Shown in pieces: positions 15,145-24,253 of a DNA stretch of 55,466 bases. Made by a program: the position numbers and the translations under genes. Every line of letters begins with the position of its first letter. The stretch's first letter is position 1. The stretch comes from an uncultured Alphaproteobacteria bacterium (lineage in GTDB: Bacteria; Pseudomonadota; Alphaproteobacteria; UBA8366; JADFVY01), in the NCBI GenBank assembly GCA_947259105.1, contig CAMYKU010000015.1, positions 1 through 55,466 of the forward strand, written 5' to 3'. Under the pieces are notes generated by a model. It searched no databases, was not told where the DNA came from, and worked only from the letters and a program-made list of their open reading frames with translations.

Positions 15145-16404
15145 TCAGAACCTCGCCGCCGAGAACGGCGCGAGGTCTATGCCGGGGTCGCGGGCGGCGA
15201 CAAGGTCTGCGGTGATGCGCCCGCAGGTCGCGGCCAGGGTCAGGCCGAGATGGCCATGCCCGAAATTGAGCCAGACGCCGCGGCGACCGGGGACCGGGCC
15301 GAGCACCGGCAGCGAATCCGGCATCGAGGGGCGAAAGCCGATCCAGTCGGACAGTTTCCCGCCGGCGTCCGGCAGCAGGCGCCTGGCCTGCCGTTCGATC
15401 GCATCCGCGCGCCTGGGATCCGCCGGCGCGTCGAGCCCGCCCAGCTCCACCGTGCCGGCGCAGCGCAGGCCGCCCGCCATCGGCGTCATGTAGAACCCGC
15501 GGTCGTTGAGGTTGACCGGCCGGCCGAGCAGACCCGCGCCGTGGTCGAGCATGACGTGGTAGCCGCGCTCGGTGCCAAGCGGAACCGGCGCGCCCAGCAT
15601 GGCGGCCAGCGGCCGCGACCAGGCGCCGGCAGCGAGCACGACGTCGTCCCATGCGGACGCGCCGCCGTCGGTCTCCAGGACGGCGCCGCCCTCGACCCTC
15701 GGCCGGGCGGCCCTTACCCGCTCGGCGCGGATTTCGCCACCCAGGGCCCGAAGCCGGCCGGCCAGGCCGCGGGTCAGCGCCAGCGGGTCGACGCACCAGG
15801 ACAGGTCGGGTATCAGCGCCGCCCGAACGAAGACCGGAGCGAGGGCGGGCTCAAGCCGTAGCGCCTCGGCGGCCGGAATTTCCTCGGTCGGGACGCCGCG
15901 GCGGCGGCGCAAATCCAGGCTGAACTGCGCATCGCGCCAGCCCTTCTCGCTGCCGAACAGCATCAGCACCTCGCCGTCGATCAGAAGCCCGGCCGTACCG
16001 GCCTCGCCTGCCAGATCCTTCCAGGCATCGCGGACCCGGGGCAGGAGCGACGCCAGCGCCTTCGAAACCGCATCGACCCGGGACGGCCTGCTGGCCCGGG
16101 CGAAGCGAACGAGCCACGGCACGAGCGGCAGGAAATGCGCCCAGCGCACCGCCAGCGGCGACAGCGGATCGATCAGCATGCCGGGCACGTCCCACAGGAT
16201 CCCCGGCGTCTGGACCGGCACCACCGCGTAGGGTGCGATGATGCCCGCGTTGCCCAGCGAGCAGCCTTCCCCCGGCGGCTCCGGATCGAACACCGTAACG
16301 CTGCGCCCTTCGCGCTGCAGCGACAACGCGGCGGCCATGCCGACCACGCCGGCGCCGATGACGGCGACGGGCTGCGCGCTGCTGTCCGGTTCCCGGGCGT
16401 TCAT
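15145..16404 (-). CDS. FAD-dependent D-amino-acid dehydrogenase-like oxidoreductase (DadA/DAO family)
   Basis: A 419-residue flavoprotein. The FAD-binding Rossmann motif AVIGAGVVGMAAALSLQREG opens the protein, followed by VTVFDPEPPGEGCSLGNAG. The family C-terminal block FRPSMPDSLPVLGPVPGRRGVWLNFGHGHLGLTLA is complete (given here as family description; residues about 350-385). Members deaminate D-amino acids and pass electrons to the quinone pool. It is convergent with the RraA-like gene and divergent from the TAXI receptor gene, which could feed it an amino acid or acid substrate. The substrate cannot be read from sequence. Confidence 0.88.
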   Translation of the reverse strand: MNAREPDSSAQPVAVIGAGVVGMAAALSLQREGRSVTVFDPEPPGEGCSLGNAGIIAPYAVVPVQTPGILWDVPGMLIDPLSPLAVRWAHFLPLVPWLVRFARASRPSRVDAVSKALASLLPRVRDAWKDLAGEAGTAGLLIDGEVLMLFGSEKGWRDAQFSLDLRRRRGVPTEEIPAAEALRLEPALAPVFVRAALIPDLSWCVDPLALTRGLAGRLRALGGEIRAERVRAARPRVEGGAVLETDGGASAWDDVVLAAGAWSRPLAAMLGAPVPLGTERGYHVMLDHGAGLLGRPVNLNDRGFYMTPMAGGLRCAGTVELGGLDAPADPRRADAIERQARRLLPDAGGKLSDWIGFRPSMPDSLPVLGPVPGRRGVWLNFGHGHLGLTLAATCGRITADLVAARDPGIDLAPFSAARF

Positions 16405-16528
16405 GCCGTAAGTCGTACCGCATTCCCGCGTCGCGGAGAAACCCCCCGCGACACAAATTCGCTTTCATCCGGCCACACTCCGCCGCTATACCGGGGCGGC
16501 CTTTCACGAACCGCGGCAGAAGAGAACA

Positions 16529-17551
16529 ATGCAGCGCACGAAACACTCCCGGATGAAACTGGCGGCGATGCTCGTTCTCGCCCTGGCGGCGTTGCCGGCC
16601 GTCCTGCGGGCGGCCGAGGAGGACATCCGCTATTTCACCATCGGCACGGGGGCCAGCAGCAGCACGTATTTCCTGACCGGGGCGCTGCTCGGCAACATCA
16701 TCAGCAACCCGCCGGGCTCGCGGCCCTGCGATCGCGGCGGCAGCTGCGGCGTGCCCGGCCTGATCGCCGTCGGCCAGTCGACCCAGGGGTCGGTGGAGAA
16801 CATGCGGCGGATCGGCGCGGGCAGCCTGGAGTCCGGTTTGAGCCGGGCCAATATCGTCGACTGGGCGTACAACGGGACATGGATTTTCGCGGGCGAAACC
16901 GCCATAGACAGCCTCCGCGCCATCGCCAATCTGTATCCCGAGGAACTCCACATCGTGGTGCGGGCGGACTCCGGGATCGAGTCGATCGCCGACCTGAAGG
17001 GCCACAGGGTGTCACTCGGCGAAGAGCAGTCCGGCACCCGTTTCGAAGCCCTGCTCGTGCTGCGGTATTACGGGCTGACCGTCGACGACCTCGAGCCGGT
17101 CTATGCGACGCCGGGCCATGCGGCGGACTTGCTGGAAGTCGGCGTAATAGACGCATTTTTCGTGATCGCCAGTTCCCCCGTCGCCGCCGTCACGGAACTG
17201 GCCAGGCGGGTCGAGATCGATTTGCTGCAGATCGAAGAGGCCAGGGCTATAGAGATCGTCCGGGATCATCCGTTCTTCACGACGACCGCCATTCCGATGG
17301 GCGCCTATGAGAACGTATCGCTGACCGGCACCCTCGGCATCGGCACGATCTGGGTGACGTCGGCGGATGTGGAGGATGATCTCATCTATGGGATCACCAG
17401 GGCGCTCTGGCATGAGCGAAACCGGGAACTGCTGGACCGGGGCCACCCCAAAGGCCAGTTCATCGACCAGACGATGGCGCTTGAGGGCCTCGGCATCCCG
17501 CTGCATCCCGGGGCCGAACGCTATTACCGCGAAGCCGGGCTCGTCCACTGA
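16529..17551 (+). CDS. TAXI-family TRAP transporter solute receptor
   Basis: A 340-residue periplasmic binding protein of the TRAP-associated extracytoplasmic immunogenic (TAXI) family. The signal peptide (MKLAAMLVLALAALPAVLRA, from the second Met) is followed by the family start YFTIGTGASSSTYFLTGALLG. The mid-region has IVVRADSGIESIADLKGHRVSLG and the family-typical YATPGHAADLLEVGVIDAFF. A CDRGGSCGVPG insert near residues 66-77 has two Cys that may form a disulfide. No DctQ/DctM or fused permease gene lies on either side, so it must work with a distant permease. Confidence 0.9.
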   Translation: MQRTKHSRMKLAAMLVLALAALPAVLRAAEEDIRYFTIGTGASSSTYFLTGALLGNIISNPPGSRPCDRGGSCGVPGLIAVGQSTQGSVENMRRIGAGSLESGLSRANIVDWAYNGTWIFAGETAIDSLRAIANLYPEELHIVVRADSGIESIADLKGHRVSLGEEQSGTRFEALLVLRYYGLTVDDLEPVYATPGHAADLLEVGVIDAFFVIASSPVAAVTELARRVEIDLLQIEEARAIEIVRDHPFFTTTAIPMGAYENVSLTGTLGIGTIWVTSADVEDDLIYGITRALWHERNRELLDRGHPKGQFIDQTMALEGLGIPLHPGAERYYREAGLVH

Positions 17552-17793
17552 ACGGCAGGCCGGCCGCCGCGAGATTGACGGTTGCGTAGCGTCTTCGCAT
17601 ACCCGAGTTCAGGATAGAAACATTACGATTCGCTCATTTAAGCTTGAATAAACCGGCAAACGGTATCATTACCACCCTGCGGTCCCGCGGGTTCCGGCAC
17701 ACAGGCGCGGACAGCGGGACATAACGGGTGCGCCGGCGGTCGCCGGCTTTCCTTCGATCATTTTCAACGAGCCGCGGAACGCTCCTGCCGCCA

Positions 17794-18714
17794 ATGCATG
17801 TTTATCTGCCGATTGCCGAAATTTCGCTGAACATCCTGGTCCTGCTCGGCCTGGGCGCCGGCGTCGGCATGATGTCGGGCATCTTCGGCGTCGGCGGCGG
17901 GTTTCTGATGACGCCGCTGTTGATATTCATGGGTGTTCCGGCGCCTGTCGCGGTCGGCACCGAGGCCAACCAGATCGTCGCCTCGTCGGTGTCCGGAGCG
18001 CTGGCCCATTTCCGCCGCGGCAATATCGACCTGAAGATGGGGCTCATGCTGCTGATCGGCGGCATCATCGGTTCGACCTTCGGTGTTTCGCTGTTCAAGT
18101 TCCTGAGCGCGCTGGGCCAGATCGACGTGGTGATCCGCCTCGCCTATGTGGTGTTTCTGGGAATCATCGGCTCGCTGATGGCCTATGAGAGCGTCAAATC
18201 GATCTGGCGCACGCGCAAACCCGGCGCCGGCCGGCGCAGGCTGCACGAGCACCGCTGGTTCCACGGCCTGCCCTTCAAGATGCGGTTCCGCCGCTCGAAG
18301 CTCTACATCAGCGCCCTGCTGCCGCTGACGGTCGGCGCGCTGGTCGGGCTGCTGGCGGCGATCATGGGCGTCGGCGGCGGCTTCATCATGGTGCCGGCGA
18401 TGATCTATGTGCTGGGCATGCCGACCTCGGTGGTCATCGGCACTTCGCTGTTCCAGATCGTCTTCGTCACCGCGAACGTGACCTTCCTGCAGGCCTACCA
18501 GAACCAGACGGTGGATATCCTCTTGGGCCTGTTCCTGATCGTCGGCGGGGTGATCGGAGCGCAGGTCGGCACGAGGGTCGGCGCCAAGCTGCCGGGCGAG
18601 AAGATGCGCTTCCTGCTGGCGGCGATGGTGATCGGCGTCTGCGGCAAGATGCTGGTCGACCTGGTGTCGACCCCGGCCGATATCTTCTCGCTGGCGCTGG
18701 CGGGAGGGCACTGA
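17794..18714 (+). CDS. TauE/SafE-family sulfite (sulfur oxyanion) exporter
   Basis: A 306-residue membrane protein with two repeats of four TM helices. Each repeat has the family glycine motif: GIFGVGGGFLMTPLL near residue 30 and AIMGVGGGFIMVPAMIY near residue 195. A basic cytoplasmic loop (about 140-170) joins the halves. Family members export sulfite or sulfoacetate, or take up related organosulfur anions. The stop is 2 bp before the TIGR02186 gene, and the SoeABC sulfite dehydrogenase lies 1.7 kb downstream, which supports a sulfite role. The ATG at 17794 is chosen; a GTG at 17728 is an alternative that adds 22 unlikely residues. Confidence 0.87.
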   Translation: MHVYLPIAEISLNILVLLGLGAGVGMMSGIFGVGGGFLMTPLLIFMGVPAPVAVGTEANQIVASSVSGALAHFRRGNIDLKMGLMLLIGGIIGSTFGVSLFKFLSALGQIDVVIRLAYVVFLGIIGSLMAYESVKSIWRTRKPGAGRRRLHEHRWFHGLPFKMRFRRSKLYISALLPLTVGALVGLLAAIMGVGGGFIMVPAMIYVLGMPTSVVIGTSLFQIVFVTANVTFLQAYQNQTVDILLGLFLIVGGVIGAQVGTRVGAKLPGEKMRFLLAAMVIGVCGKMLVDLVSTPADIFSLALAGGH

Positions 18715-18716
18715 CG

Positions 18717-19466
18717 ATGAAGCGCCTCCTCGCAGCGTTTGTCCTCGCACTCGGCGCCGCCCCGGCGATGGCCGCCGAACAGCCGCTGGTCGCCGACCTG
18801 TCCGAGCACCTGGTGAAGATCACCATGGGATTCGAGGGCGCCGAACTGCTGCTGTTCGGGGCCGTCGAGGGCGAAGGCGACGTCGTCGTCCTGGTGCACG
18901 GCCCGCTGGAAACGCTGACCGTCCGCCGCAAGGCCCGCACCGCCGGAATCTGGATGAACCGGGACGAAATGACCTTCGAGGAAATCCCGGCCTTCTACCA
19001 GGTGATGGCGACCTCGCAACCCGGCGACTGGCTGCCCGATGCGGTGCGCGAACGCCACCAGATCGGCGTCCCCCATCTGGAATTGCCGCTGGCGAAGGAT
19101 CCGCGCCGGGATGCCAGGCCCGCGGTGGTGGCCGACTTCCGGGACGCGTTGATCCGGGGCAAACAGGAACTCGGCCATTACGGGGTCGGCGTGGGGTCGG
19201 TGAAGATGTTAAGCGCCCGCCTGTTCCGCGGCGATGTGCTATTCCCGACCAACGTTCCGACCGGAACCTATACGGTCGAGGTCCTGCTGGTCCGGGACGG
19301 CGAGGTGATCAGCGCCCAGAGCACCCCGCTCTATGTCAGCAAGATCGGCGTGCTGGCGGAACTCTTCAGCTTCGCCCACGACTATGCGGCCTTCTACGGC
19401 ATCCTCGCCATCGTCTTCGCCGTGCTCGCCGGCCTCGGCGCCAACGCGGCCTTCCGGAAGGTCTAG
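18717..19466 (+). CDS. TIGR02186-type membrane protein (Alph_Pro_TM), TauE partner
   Basis: A 249-residue protein with a cleavable signal peptide (MKRLLAAFVLALGAAPAMAAEQ) and one C-terminal TM helix at about 220-243. The large periplasmic part begins with the family's LSEHLVKITMGFEGAELLLFGAVEGEGDVVV-type beta-rich region (about 28-60) and has a second sandwich domain with LFPTNVPTGTYTVEV. The family is restricted to Alphaproteobacteria and usually follows a TauE/SafE gene, as here (2-bp gap). Its function is not established; a role in stabilising or gating the exporter is an inference from the constant pairing. Confidence 0.85.
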   Translation: MKRLLAAFVLALGAAPAMAAEQPLVADLSEHLVKITMGFEGAELLLFGAVEGEGDVVVLVHGPLETLTVRRKARTAGIWMNRDEMTFEEIPAFYQVMATSQPGDWLPDAVRERHQIGVPHLELPLAKDPRRDARPAVVADFRDALIRGKQELGHYGVGVGSVKMLSARLFRGDVLFPTNVPTGTYTVEVLLVRDGEVISAQSTPLYVSKIGVLAELFSFAHDYAAFYGILAIVFAVLAGLGANAAFRKV

Positions 19467-19517
19467 CGGTATGGATCTGGCCGCCCCGCCGCCGCTTTTA
19501 ACGAGGGAGTCCCGCGG

Positions 19518-20018
19518 ATGGAAAGCCTGTTGAACAGGGCATTCGAAGCCCTGAAATCCTTGCCCGAAGTCGATCGCGAGCGGATCGCCTGGGAGATCAT
19601 CGAGCGCGTCGAGGACAAGACCGAATGGGACCGGATCATTTCTTCGCCGGAAGCGCAGCGATGGCTGGAGCAGCAGGCGAAGAAGGCGCTGCAGGTCTTC
19701 CGCAAGATGCGGGACAAGCTGTCCATGACCTTCGTCTCGGTGGCGCAGGACAAGCTGCTGCGCGAGGAGGCCTACTGGACGCAGTTCGACGACCTGCCCC
19801 GGGACATCAGGAAACTGGCCGAGGAAAACTACCATTCGTGGAAGGAAAACCCGCGAAATCCGGGCCTGCGCTTCAAGCAGATCCACGGCAAACTGCCGAT
19901 CTTCTCGTTCCGCGTCGGCATGCGCCACCGGACGGTCGGCGTCGAGACCGACGACGGCAAGATCGTCTGGTTCTGGGTCGGCTCGTTCGAGACCTTCGAG
20001 AAATCGATCAATGCATAG
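19518..20018 (+). CDS. Antitoxin-like plus RelE/ParE-like toxin regions in one ORF
   Basis: A 166-residue protein. Residues 1-70 are helical and charged like antitoxins of the type that begin with a run such as LLNRAFEALKSLPEVDRERIA and contain a W-D-R/E-I element (EWDRIISSPEAQRWLEQQA). Residues 75-166 resemble a RelE/ParE-fold toxin: LPRDIRKLAEENYHSWKENP, GLRFKQIHGKLPIFSFRVG, YR-type strand RHRTVGVETDDGKIVWFWVG and a C-terminal SFETFEKSI. These two parts are normally separate overlapping genes; here they are one continuous frame with no stop. GAGGGA lies 9 bp before the ATG. It could be an inactivated module or a self-inhibited toxin. Assignment is by family resemblance only. Confidence 0.65.
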   Translation: MESLLNRAFEALKSLPEVDRERIAWEIIERVEDKTEWDRIISSPEAQRWLEQQAKKALQVFRKMRDKLSMTFVSVAQDKLLREEAYWTQFDDLPRDIRKLAEENYHSWKENPRNPGLRFKQIHGKLPIFSFRVGMRHRTVGVETDDGKIVWFWVGSFETFEKSINA

Positions 20019-20076
20019 GACCGGTTGGCCGGGCGGCGCGAACAGGTTTCCTGCGTCTGCCCTCCGGTTCGCGGTT

Positions 20077-20108
20077 CAACCCCATGCACCGAGGTTTTCC
20101 GCGGGTTT
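20077..20108 (+). repeat. 32-bp dispersed repeat, copy 2
   Basis: 28 of 32 positions match 4539-4570, in the same orientation. It lies in the gap after the antitoxin-toxin-like gene. Confidence 0.5.
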
Positions 20109-20142
20109 CCGGACGGCCGACCCGCCGCCACCCGGCAACGTC

Positions 20143-20236
20143 ATTGCGAGCGGAGCGAAGCCACCCAGAAAGGATGGAGAGGCACGATTGCCGCGGCGCC
20201 CTTATCCTGAGCCCGTCGAAGAACGCGCCTCGCAAT
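20143..20236 (+). repeat. Intergenic repeat bounded by ATTGCGAG / CTCGCAAT
   Basis: ATTGCGAG at 20143-20150 and its exact complement CTCGCAAT at 20229-20236 bound a 94-bp element. The inner text CATTGCGAGCGGAGCGAAG and ATCCTGAGCCCGTCGAAG resembles abundant bacterial intergenic repeat families, so this looks like a composite of two repeat types. Confidence 0.45.
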
Positions 20237-20304
20237 AACCGGCGGAACGGATGCGTTGGTGCTTTACGCACATGGCAATAGCGGGCTAGACATCGATAAT
20301 CTGG

Positions 20305-20333
20305 TTCTTTACATTAAGAAATTCTCATATAAC
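20305..20333 (+). promoter_or_regulatory. Possible promoter of soeABC
   Basis: TTCTTT (20305-20310), 17 bp, then TATAAC (20328-20333), within the only AT-rich part of the gap. The -35 is weak. It lies 87 bp before the soeA start. Confidence 0.3.
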
Positions 20334-20419
20334 GGCTATCTTCAAGAAGGCCGGGTTGGAGCGGACCGCGGCGCGGCTTTGCCAGTGCGGCGGTTTGGCG
20401 GCAAACGAGGGAATTGGAT

Positions 20420-23400
20420 ATGGACGCAGGGCGGAAGGGCCTTTTGCAGCAGGAAGCGGTCGACACCTCGCCGGTGGTGGCCGACGAGGTCAAGCACACG
20501 ACCTGTTACATGTGCGCCTGCCGCTGCGGCATCCGCGTGCATCTCAAGCACGGCAAAATCCGTTACATCGAGGGCAACCCGGACCATCCGGTGAACCAGG
20601 GCGTGCTCTGCGCCAAGGGCTCGGCCGGCATCATGCAGCATTATTCGCCGGCGCGGCTGAAGAAACCGCTGCTGCGCACCGGCGAGCGCGGCAAGGGCGA
20701 GTTCAAGGAGATCGAGTGGGACGAGGCGCTGTCGATCGCCACGGGCTGGATGGGCCAAATCCGCAAGACCGACCCGAAGCGCCTCGCCTTCTTCACCGGG
20801 CGCGACCAGAGCCAGTCCCTGACCGGCTGGTGGGCGAGTCAGTTCGGCACGCCCAACTACGCCGCCCATGGCGGGTTCTGTTCGGTGAACATGGCGGCGG
20901 CCGGGCTGTACAGCATCGGGGGCGCGTTCTGGGAATTCGGCGAGGCGGACTGGGAGCACACCCGCTATTTCCTGATGTTCGGGGTCGCCGAGGACCACGA
21001 TTCCAACCCGATCAAGGCCGGCATCGGCAAGATGAAGACGCTGGGCAAGGCGAAATTCGTCTCGGTCAACCCGGTGCGCAGCGGCTATTCCGCGGTGGCG
21101 GACGAATGGGTCGGCATCCGCCCGGGCACCGACGGGTTGTTCGTCTTCGCGCTGATCCACGAGCTCTTGCACGCAGACAAGGTCGACTGGGATTTCCTGG
21201 TCCGCTACACCAATGCTGCCTGGCTGGTGATCCAGCACCCCGGCGCCGCCGACGACGGGTTGTTCGCGCGGGACAAGGACGGCAACCCGCTCTGTTTCGA
21301 CGGCAAGACCAACAAGCTGGCCAACGCGCTGTCGCCCGACGCGACCCCCTCGCTGGTGGGAAGGCGGAAACTGGCCGACGGACGCGCCGCCCTGCCGGCC
21401 TTCGAGTTGCTGGCGCGGCGCTACATGGACCAGCGCTATGCGCCCGACAACGTGGCGGAGACAGTTGGCATCCCGGCCGCGACGATCCGCAGGATCGCCG
21501 CCGAACTGGCCGACGCCGCCTTCGCCCAGACCATCGAGCTGGACATCGAATGGACCGACTGGGCCGGCCGCACCCACGAAAAGATGATCGGCCGCCCGGT
21601 CTCGATGCATGCGATGCGGGGCATCTCGGCCCATTCCAACGGGTTCCACACCTGCCGGGGGATCCACGTGCTGCAGATGCTGCTCGGCTCGGTCGATACG
21701 CCGGGCGGCTTCCGCTACAAGCCCCCCTTCCCCAAGCCGGTCCCGCCGATGGGCCAGCCGACCGCCGGCACCGGCAAACCGGACACGCCGCTGGGCGGGC
21801 CGCCGCTCGGTTTTCCGCTGGGCCCCGAAGACCTGCTGCTCGACGATGACGGAACACCCAAGCGCATCGACAAGGCGTTCAGCTGGGAACACCCGCTGGC
21901 CGTGCACGGGCTGATGCACATGGTGATCCACAATGCCTGGAAGGGCGATCCGTACACCATCGACACGCTGTTCCTGTACATGGCGAACATGAGCTGGAAC
22001 TCGGCGATGAACGTGCCGGGAACGATCCATGCGCTGACCGACAAGGACCCGGCCACCGGCGAGTACAGGATTCCGCACATCATCTATTCTGACGCCTATT
22101 CGTCCGAGATGGTGGCCTATGCGGACCTCGTGCTGCCCGACACCACGTATCTCGAGCGCTGGGACTGCATCTCGCTGCTCGACCGCCCGATCTGCACCGC
22201 CGAGGGCCCGGCCGATGCGATTCGCCAGCCGGTCGTGAAGCCGGACCGCGACGTGCGCCCGTTCCAGGAAGTGCTGCTGGATCTGGGCGCGCGCCTGGGC
22301 CTGCCGGGCATGGTCAACACGGACGGCAGCCCGAAGTATCCGGGCGGCTACCCCGACTACATCGTCAATCACGAACGCGGCCCCGGCGTCGGGCCGCTGG
22401 CGGGCTGGCGCGGCCAAGACGGCCGTGCGCAGGGACGCGGGGCGCCCAACCCGAAGCAACTCGAGCACTACATCGAGAATGGCTGTTTCTGGAACGACCC
22501 GCTGCCGAAGGACCGGCACTACTACAAGCACGCCAACATGGGGTATCTGAATTACGCCCAGGACATGGGCTGGATCCAGAACAACCGGCAGATCGTGCTG
22601 CAGCTCTACAGCGAGGTGCTGCAGAAGTTCCGGCTGGCGGCGCGCGGCCATGGCGACGTCCAGCCGCCCGAGAGCGAGCGCGAGCGCATCGAGACCTATT
22701 TCGATCCGCTGCCGCTCTGGCACCGGCCGTTCGAGGAGGCGCTCGTCAGCCAGACCGACTTCCCGATGCACGCGCTGACCCAGCGGCCGATGCAGATGTA
22801 TCATTCCTGGGGCTCGCAGAACGCCTGGCTGCGCCAGATCACGGCCCGGAACCGGCTCTACATGTCGCGCGAGATGGCCGCGCGCCTCGAGATCGCCGAC
22901 GAGGACTGGGTCTGGATCGTCAGCCACCACGGGCGCGTCAAGGGCCAGGTGCAGCTGATGGACGGGGTCAATCCCGATACGGTCTGGACGTGGAACGCGA
23001 TCGGCAAGCGCCAGGGAGCCTGGGCGCTGGACGGTGACGCGCCGGAAATGAAGAAGGGTTTCCTCCTGAATCATGTCATATCGGAGCTGCTGCCGCCCCG
23101 CGGCGACGGATACCGCTATTCGAATTCGGACCCGGTCACGGGACAGGCCGCCTGGTTCGATCTGCGCGTCCGCGTCGAAAAATGCCGACCCGGGGAGGCC
23201 GGCGAAACGGCGCCGATGTTCGAGCGCCTGAGCCCGCCGCCGGGCATCGGCCGGACACCGAAGATCCTGCGTTACGGCAAGGATCTCAAGCCCGCGCACA
23301 GCGGCCACACCGGCGGCTTCCACCGCGAATTCATCGGCAACCGCGAGGCGGTGGCGGAGACGGTACCCGGCGTCGCGACGGGCCGCGGCAACCGCAGCGA

Positions 23401-23428
23401 CGGTGAATCGGGCGGAGGTGAATCGTGA
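20420..23428 (+). CDS. soeA: SoeA-type sulfite dehydrogenase, molybdopterin catalytic subunit
   Basis: A 1002-residue Mo-bis-MGD enzyme of the DMSO reductase superfamily. The N-terminal Fe-S site is C29-x2-C32-x3-C36 with C64 (GVLCAKGSAGIMQHYSPAR). The active-site region GGFCSVNMAA offers C154 as the likely Mo ligand, as in polysulfide reductase-like enzymes. A molybdopterin-dinucleotide-binding domain fills the C-terminus (LTQRPMQMYHSWGSQNAWLRQI). There is no Tat signal, matching the cytoplasmic face expected of SoeABC, which oxidises sulfite to sulfate and reduces quinone. The ATG at 20420 has GAGGG 8 bp upstream. It is followed by SoeB with a 4-bp overlap. Its neighbours, TauE and a rhodanese, support sulfite as substrate. 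Confidence 0.87.
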   Translation: MDAGRKGLLQQEAVDTSPVVADEVKHTTCYMCACRCGIRVHLKHGKIRYIEGNPDHPVNQGVLCAKGSAGIMQHYSPARLKKPLLRTGERGKGEFKEIEWDEALSIATGWMGQIRKTDPKRLAFFTGRDQSQSLTGWWASQFGTPNYAAHGGFCSVNMAAAGLYSIGGAFWEFGEADWEHTRYFLMFGVAEDHDSNPIKAGIGKMKTLGKAKFVSVNPVRSGYSAVADEWVGIRPGTDGLFVFALIHELLHADKVDWDFLVRYTNAAWLVIQHPGAADDGLFARDKDGNPLCFDGKTNKLANALSPDATPSLVGRRKLADGRAALPAFELLARRYMDQRYAPDNVAETVGIPAATIRRIAAELADAAFAQTIELDIEWTDWAGRTHEKMIGRPVSMHAMRGISAHSNGFHTCRGIHVLQMLLGSVDTPGGFRYKPPFPKPVPPMGQPTAGTGKPDTPLGGPPLGFPLGPEDLLLDDDGTPKRIDKAFSWEHPLAVHGLMHMVIHNAWKGDPYTIDTLFLYMANMSWNSAMNVPGTIHALTDKDPATGEYRIPHIIYSDAYSSEMVAYADLVLPDTTYLERWDCISLLDRPICTAEGPADAIRQPVVKPDRDVRPFQEVLLDLGARLGLPGMVNTDGSPKYPGGYPDYIVNHERGPGVGPLAGWRGQDGRAQGRGAPNPKQLEHYIENGCFWNDPLPKDRHYYKHANMGYLNYAQDMGWIQNNRQIVLQLYSEVLQKFRLAARGHGDVQPPESERERIETYFDPLPLWHRPFEEALVSQTDFPMHALTQRPMQMYHSWGSQNAWLRQITARNRLYMSREMAARLEIADEDWVWIVSHHGRVKGQVQLMDGVNPDTVWTWNAIGKRQGAWALDGDAPEMKKGFLLNHVISELLPPRGDGYRYSNSDPVTGQAAWFDLRVRVEKCRPGEAGETAPMFERLSPPPGIGRTPKILRYGKDLKPAHSGHTGGFHREFIGNREAVAETVPGVATGRGNRSDGESGGGES

Positions 23429-24183
23429 CCAGCCTTCCGCAGCGGACCGACCGCCGGCTGGGGCTGGTCATCGACCTGGATATCTGCGTCGGCTGCCACG
23501 CCTGCGCGGTGAACTGCAAGGAATGGAACACCGGCGGCCACTCGGCGCCCTTGACCGACCATGACCCCTACGGTGCGGACCCCTCCGGCGTGTGGTTCAA
23601 CCGCATCCACAGCTTCGAGGTGGAGAGCGACGATGCGGGCATGCGTGGCCGCACCGTCCATTTTCCCAAATCCTGCCTGCATTGCGAGGATGCGCCGTGC
23701 GTTACGGTCTGCCCGACCGGCGCCTCCTACAAGCGCGAGGAAGACGGCATCGTGCTGGTCAACGGCGACTGGTGCATCGGCTGCAAGCTGTGCTCATGGG
23801 CCTGCCCGTACGGCGCGCGGGAGTACGATACGGACGCGGGCGTGATGAAGAAATGCACGCTGTGCGTCGACAAGATCTACAACGAGACGCTGCCGCCGGA
23901 AAGCCGCGTGCCGGCCTGTGTCTCCACATGCCCCGCGGGGGCGCGCCATTTCGGCGACCTCGGCGATTCCCGGTCCGGCGTCTCGAAGCTGGTGGCGGCG
24001 CGCGGCGGCTACGACCTGATGCCCGAGCAGGGCTGCAGACCGACCAACAAATACCTGCCGCCACGCCCGCGCGAGGACAAGGACCTGCGCAATGAATCGG
24101 GCGGCCCGGCGGCGCTGCAGCCGGCCGCGGACGACATCGACGGCGCACTGCTGCGCTGGGTCGACCGGCTGTTGTCGCGTTAG
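23425..24183 (+). CDS. soeB: SoeB-type iron-sulfur subunit
   Basis: A 252-residue ferredoxin-like electron-transfer subunit with four Cys clusters: CVGCHACAVNCKEWN, CLHCEDAPCVTVCPTGA, CIGCKLCSWACPYGA, and CTLCVDK with CVSTCPAGA. This is the 4x[4Fe-4S] layout of DmsB/PsrB/SoeB, carrying electrons from SoeA to the membrane subunit. The GTG start at 23425 shares GTGA with the soeA stop, and GGAGG lies 6 bp upstream, which implies translational coupling. Confidence 0.9.
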   Translation: MTSLPQRTDRRLGLVIDLDICVGCHACAVNCKEWNTGGHSAPLTDHDPYGADPSGVWFNRIHSFEVESDDAGMRGRTVHFPKSCLHCEDAPCVTVCPTGASYKREEDGIVLVNGDWCIGCKLCSWACPYGAREYDTDAGVMKKCTLCVDKIYNETLPPESRVPACVSTCPAGARHFGDLGDSRSGVSKLVAARGGYDLMPEQGCRPTNKYLPPRPREDKDLRNESGGPAALQPAADDIDGALLRWVDRLLSR

Positions 24184-24253
24184 GATGGGCGTTATGGTTG
24201 TTATGGCGAAACGGGAATATAGCCGCCGGCCTTGCCGGCGAATCGCCATGGTT

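Larger units (their letters stand above)
20019..20419 (+). other. Intergenic gap of 401 bp upstream of soeA
   Basis: No gene is supported. It contains the second copy of the 32-bp repeat (20077-20108), a repeat-derived inverted element (20143-20236) and an AT-rich stretch at 20270-20345 that probably holds the soe promoter. Confidence 0.6.

Noticed and set aside
20342..23323. Long open frame on the minus strand opposite soeA (993 codons)
   Set aside because: It is a shadow of a high-GC gene; the plus strand has complete molybdoenzyme motifs and the minus-strand translation resembles no family.
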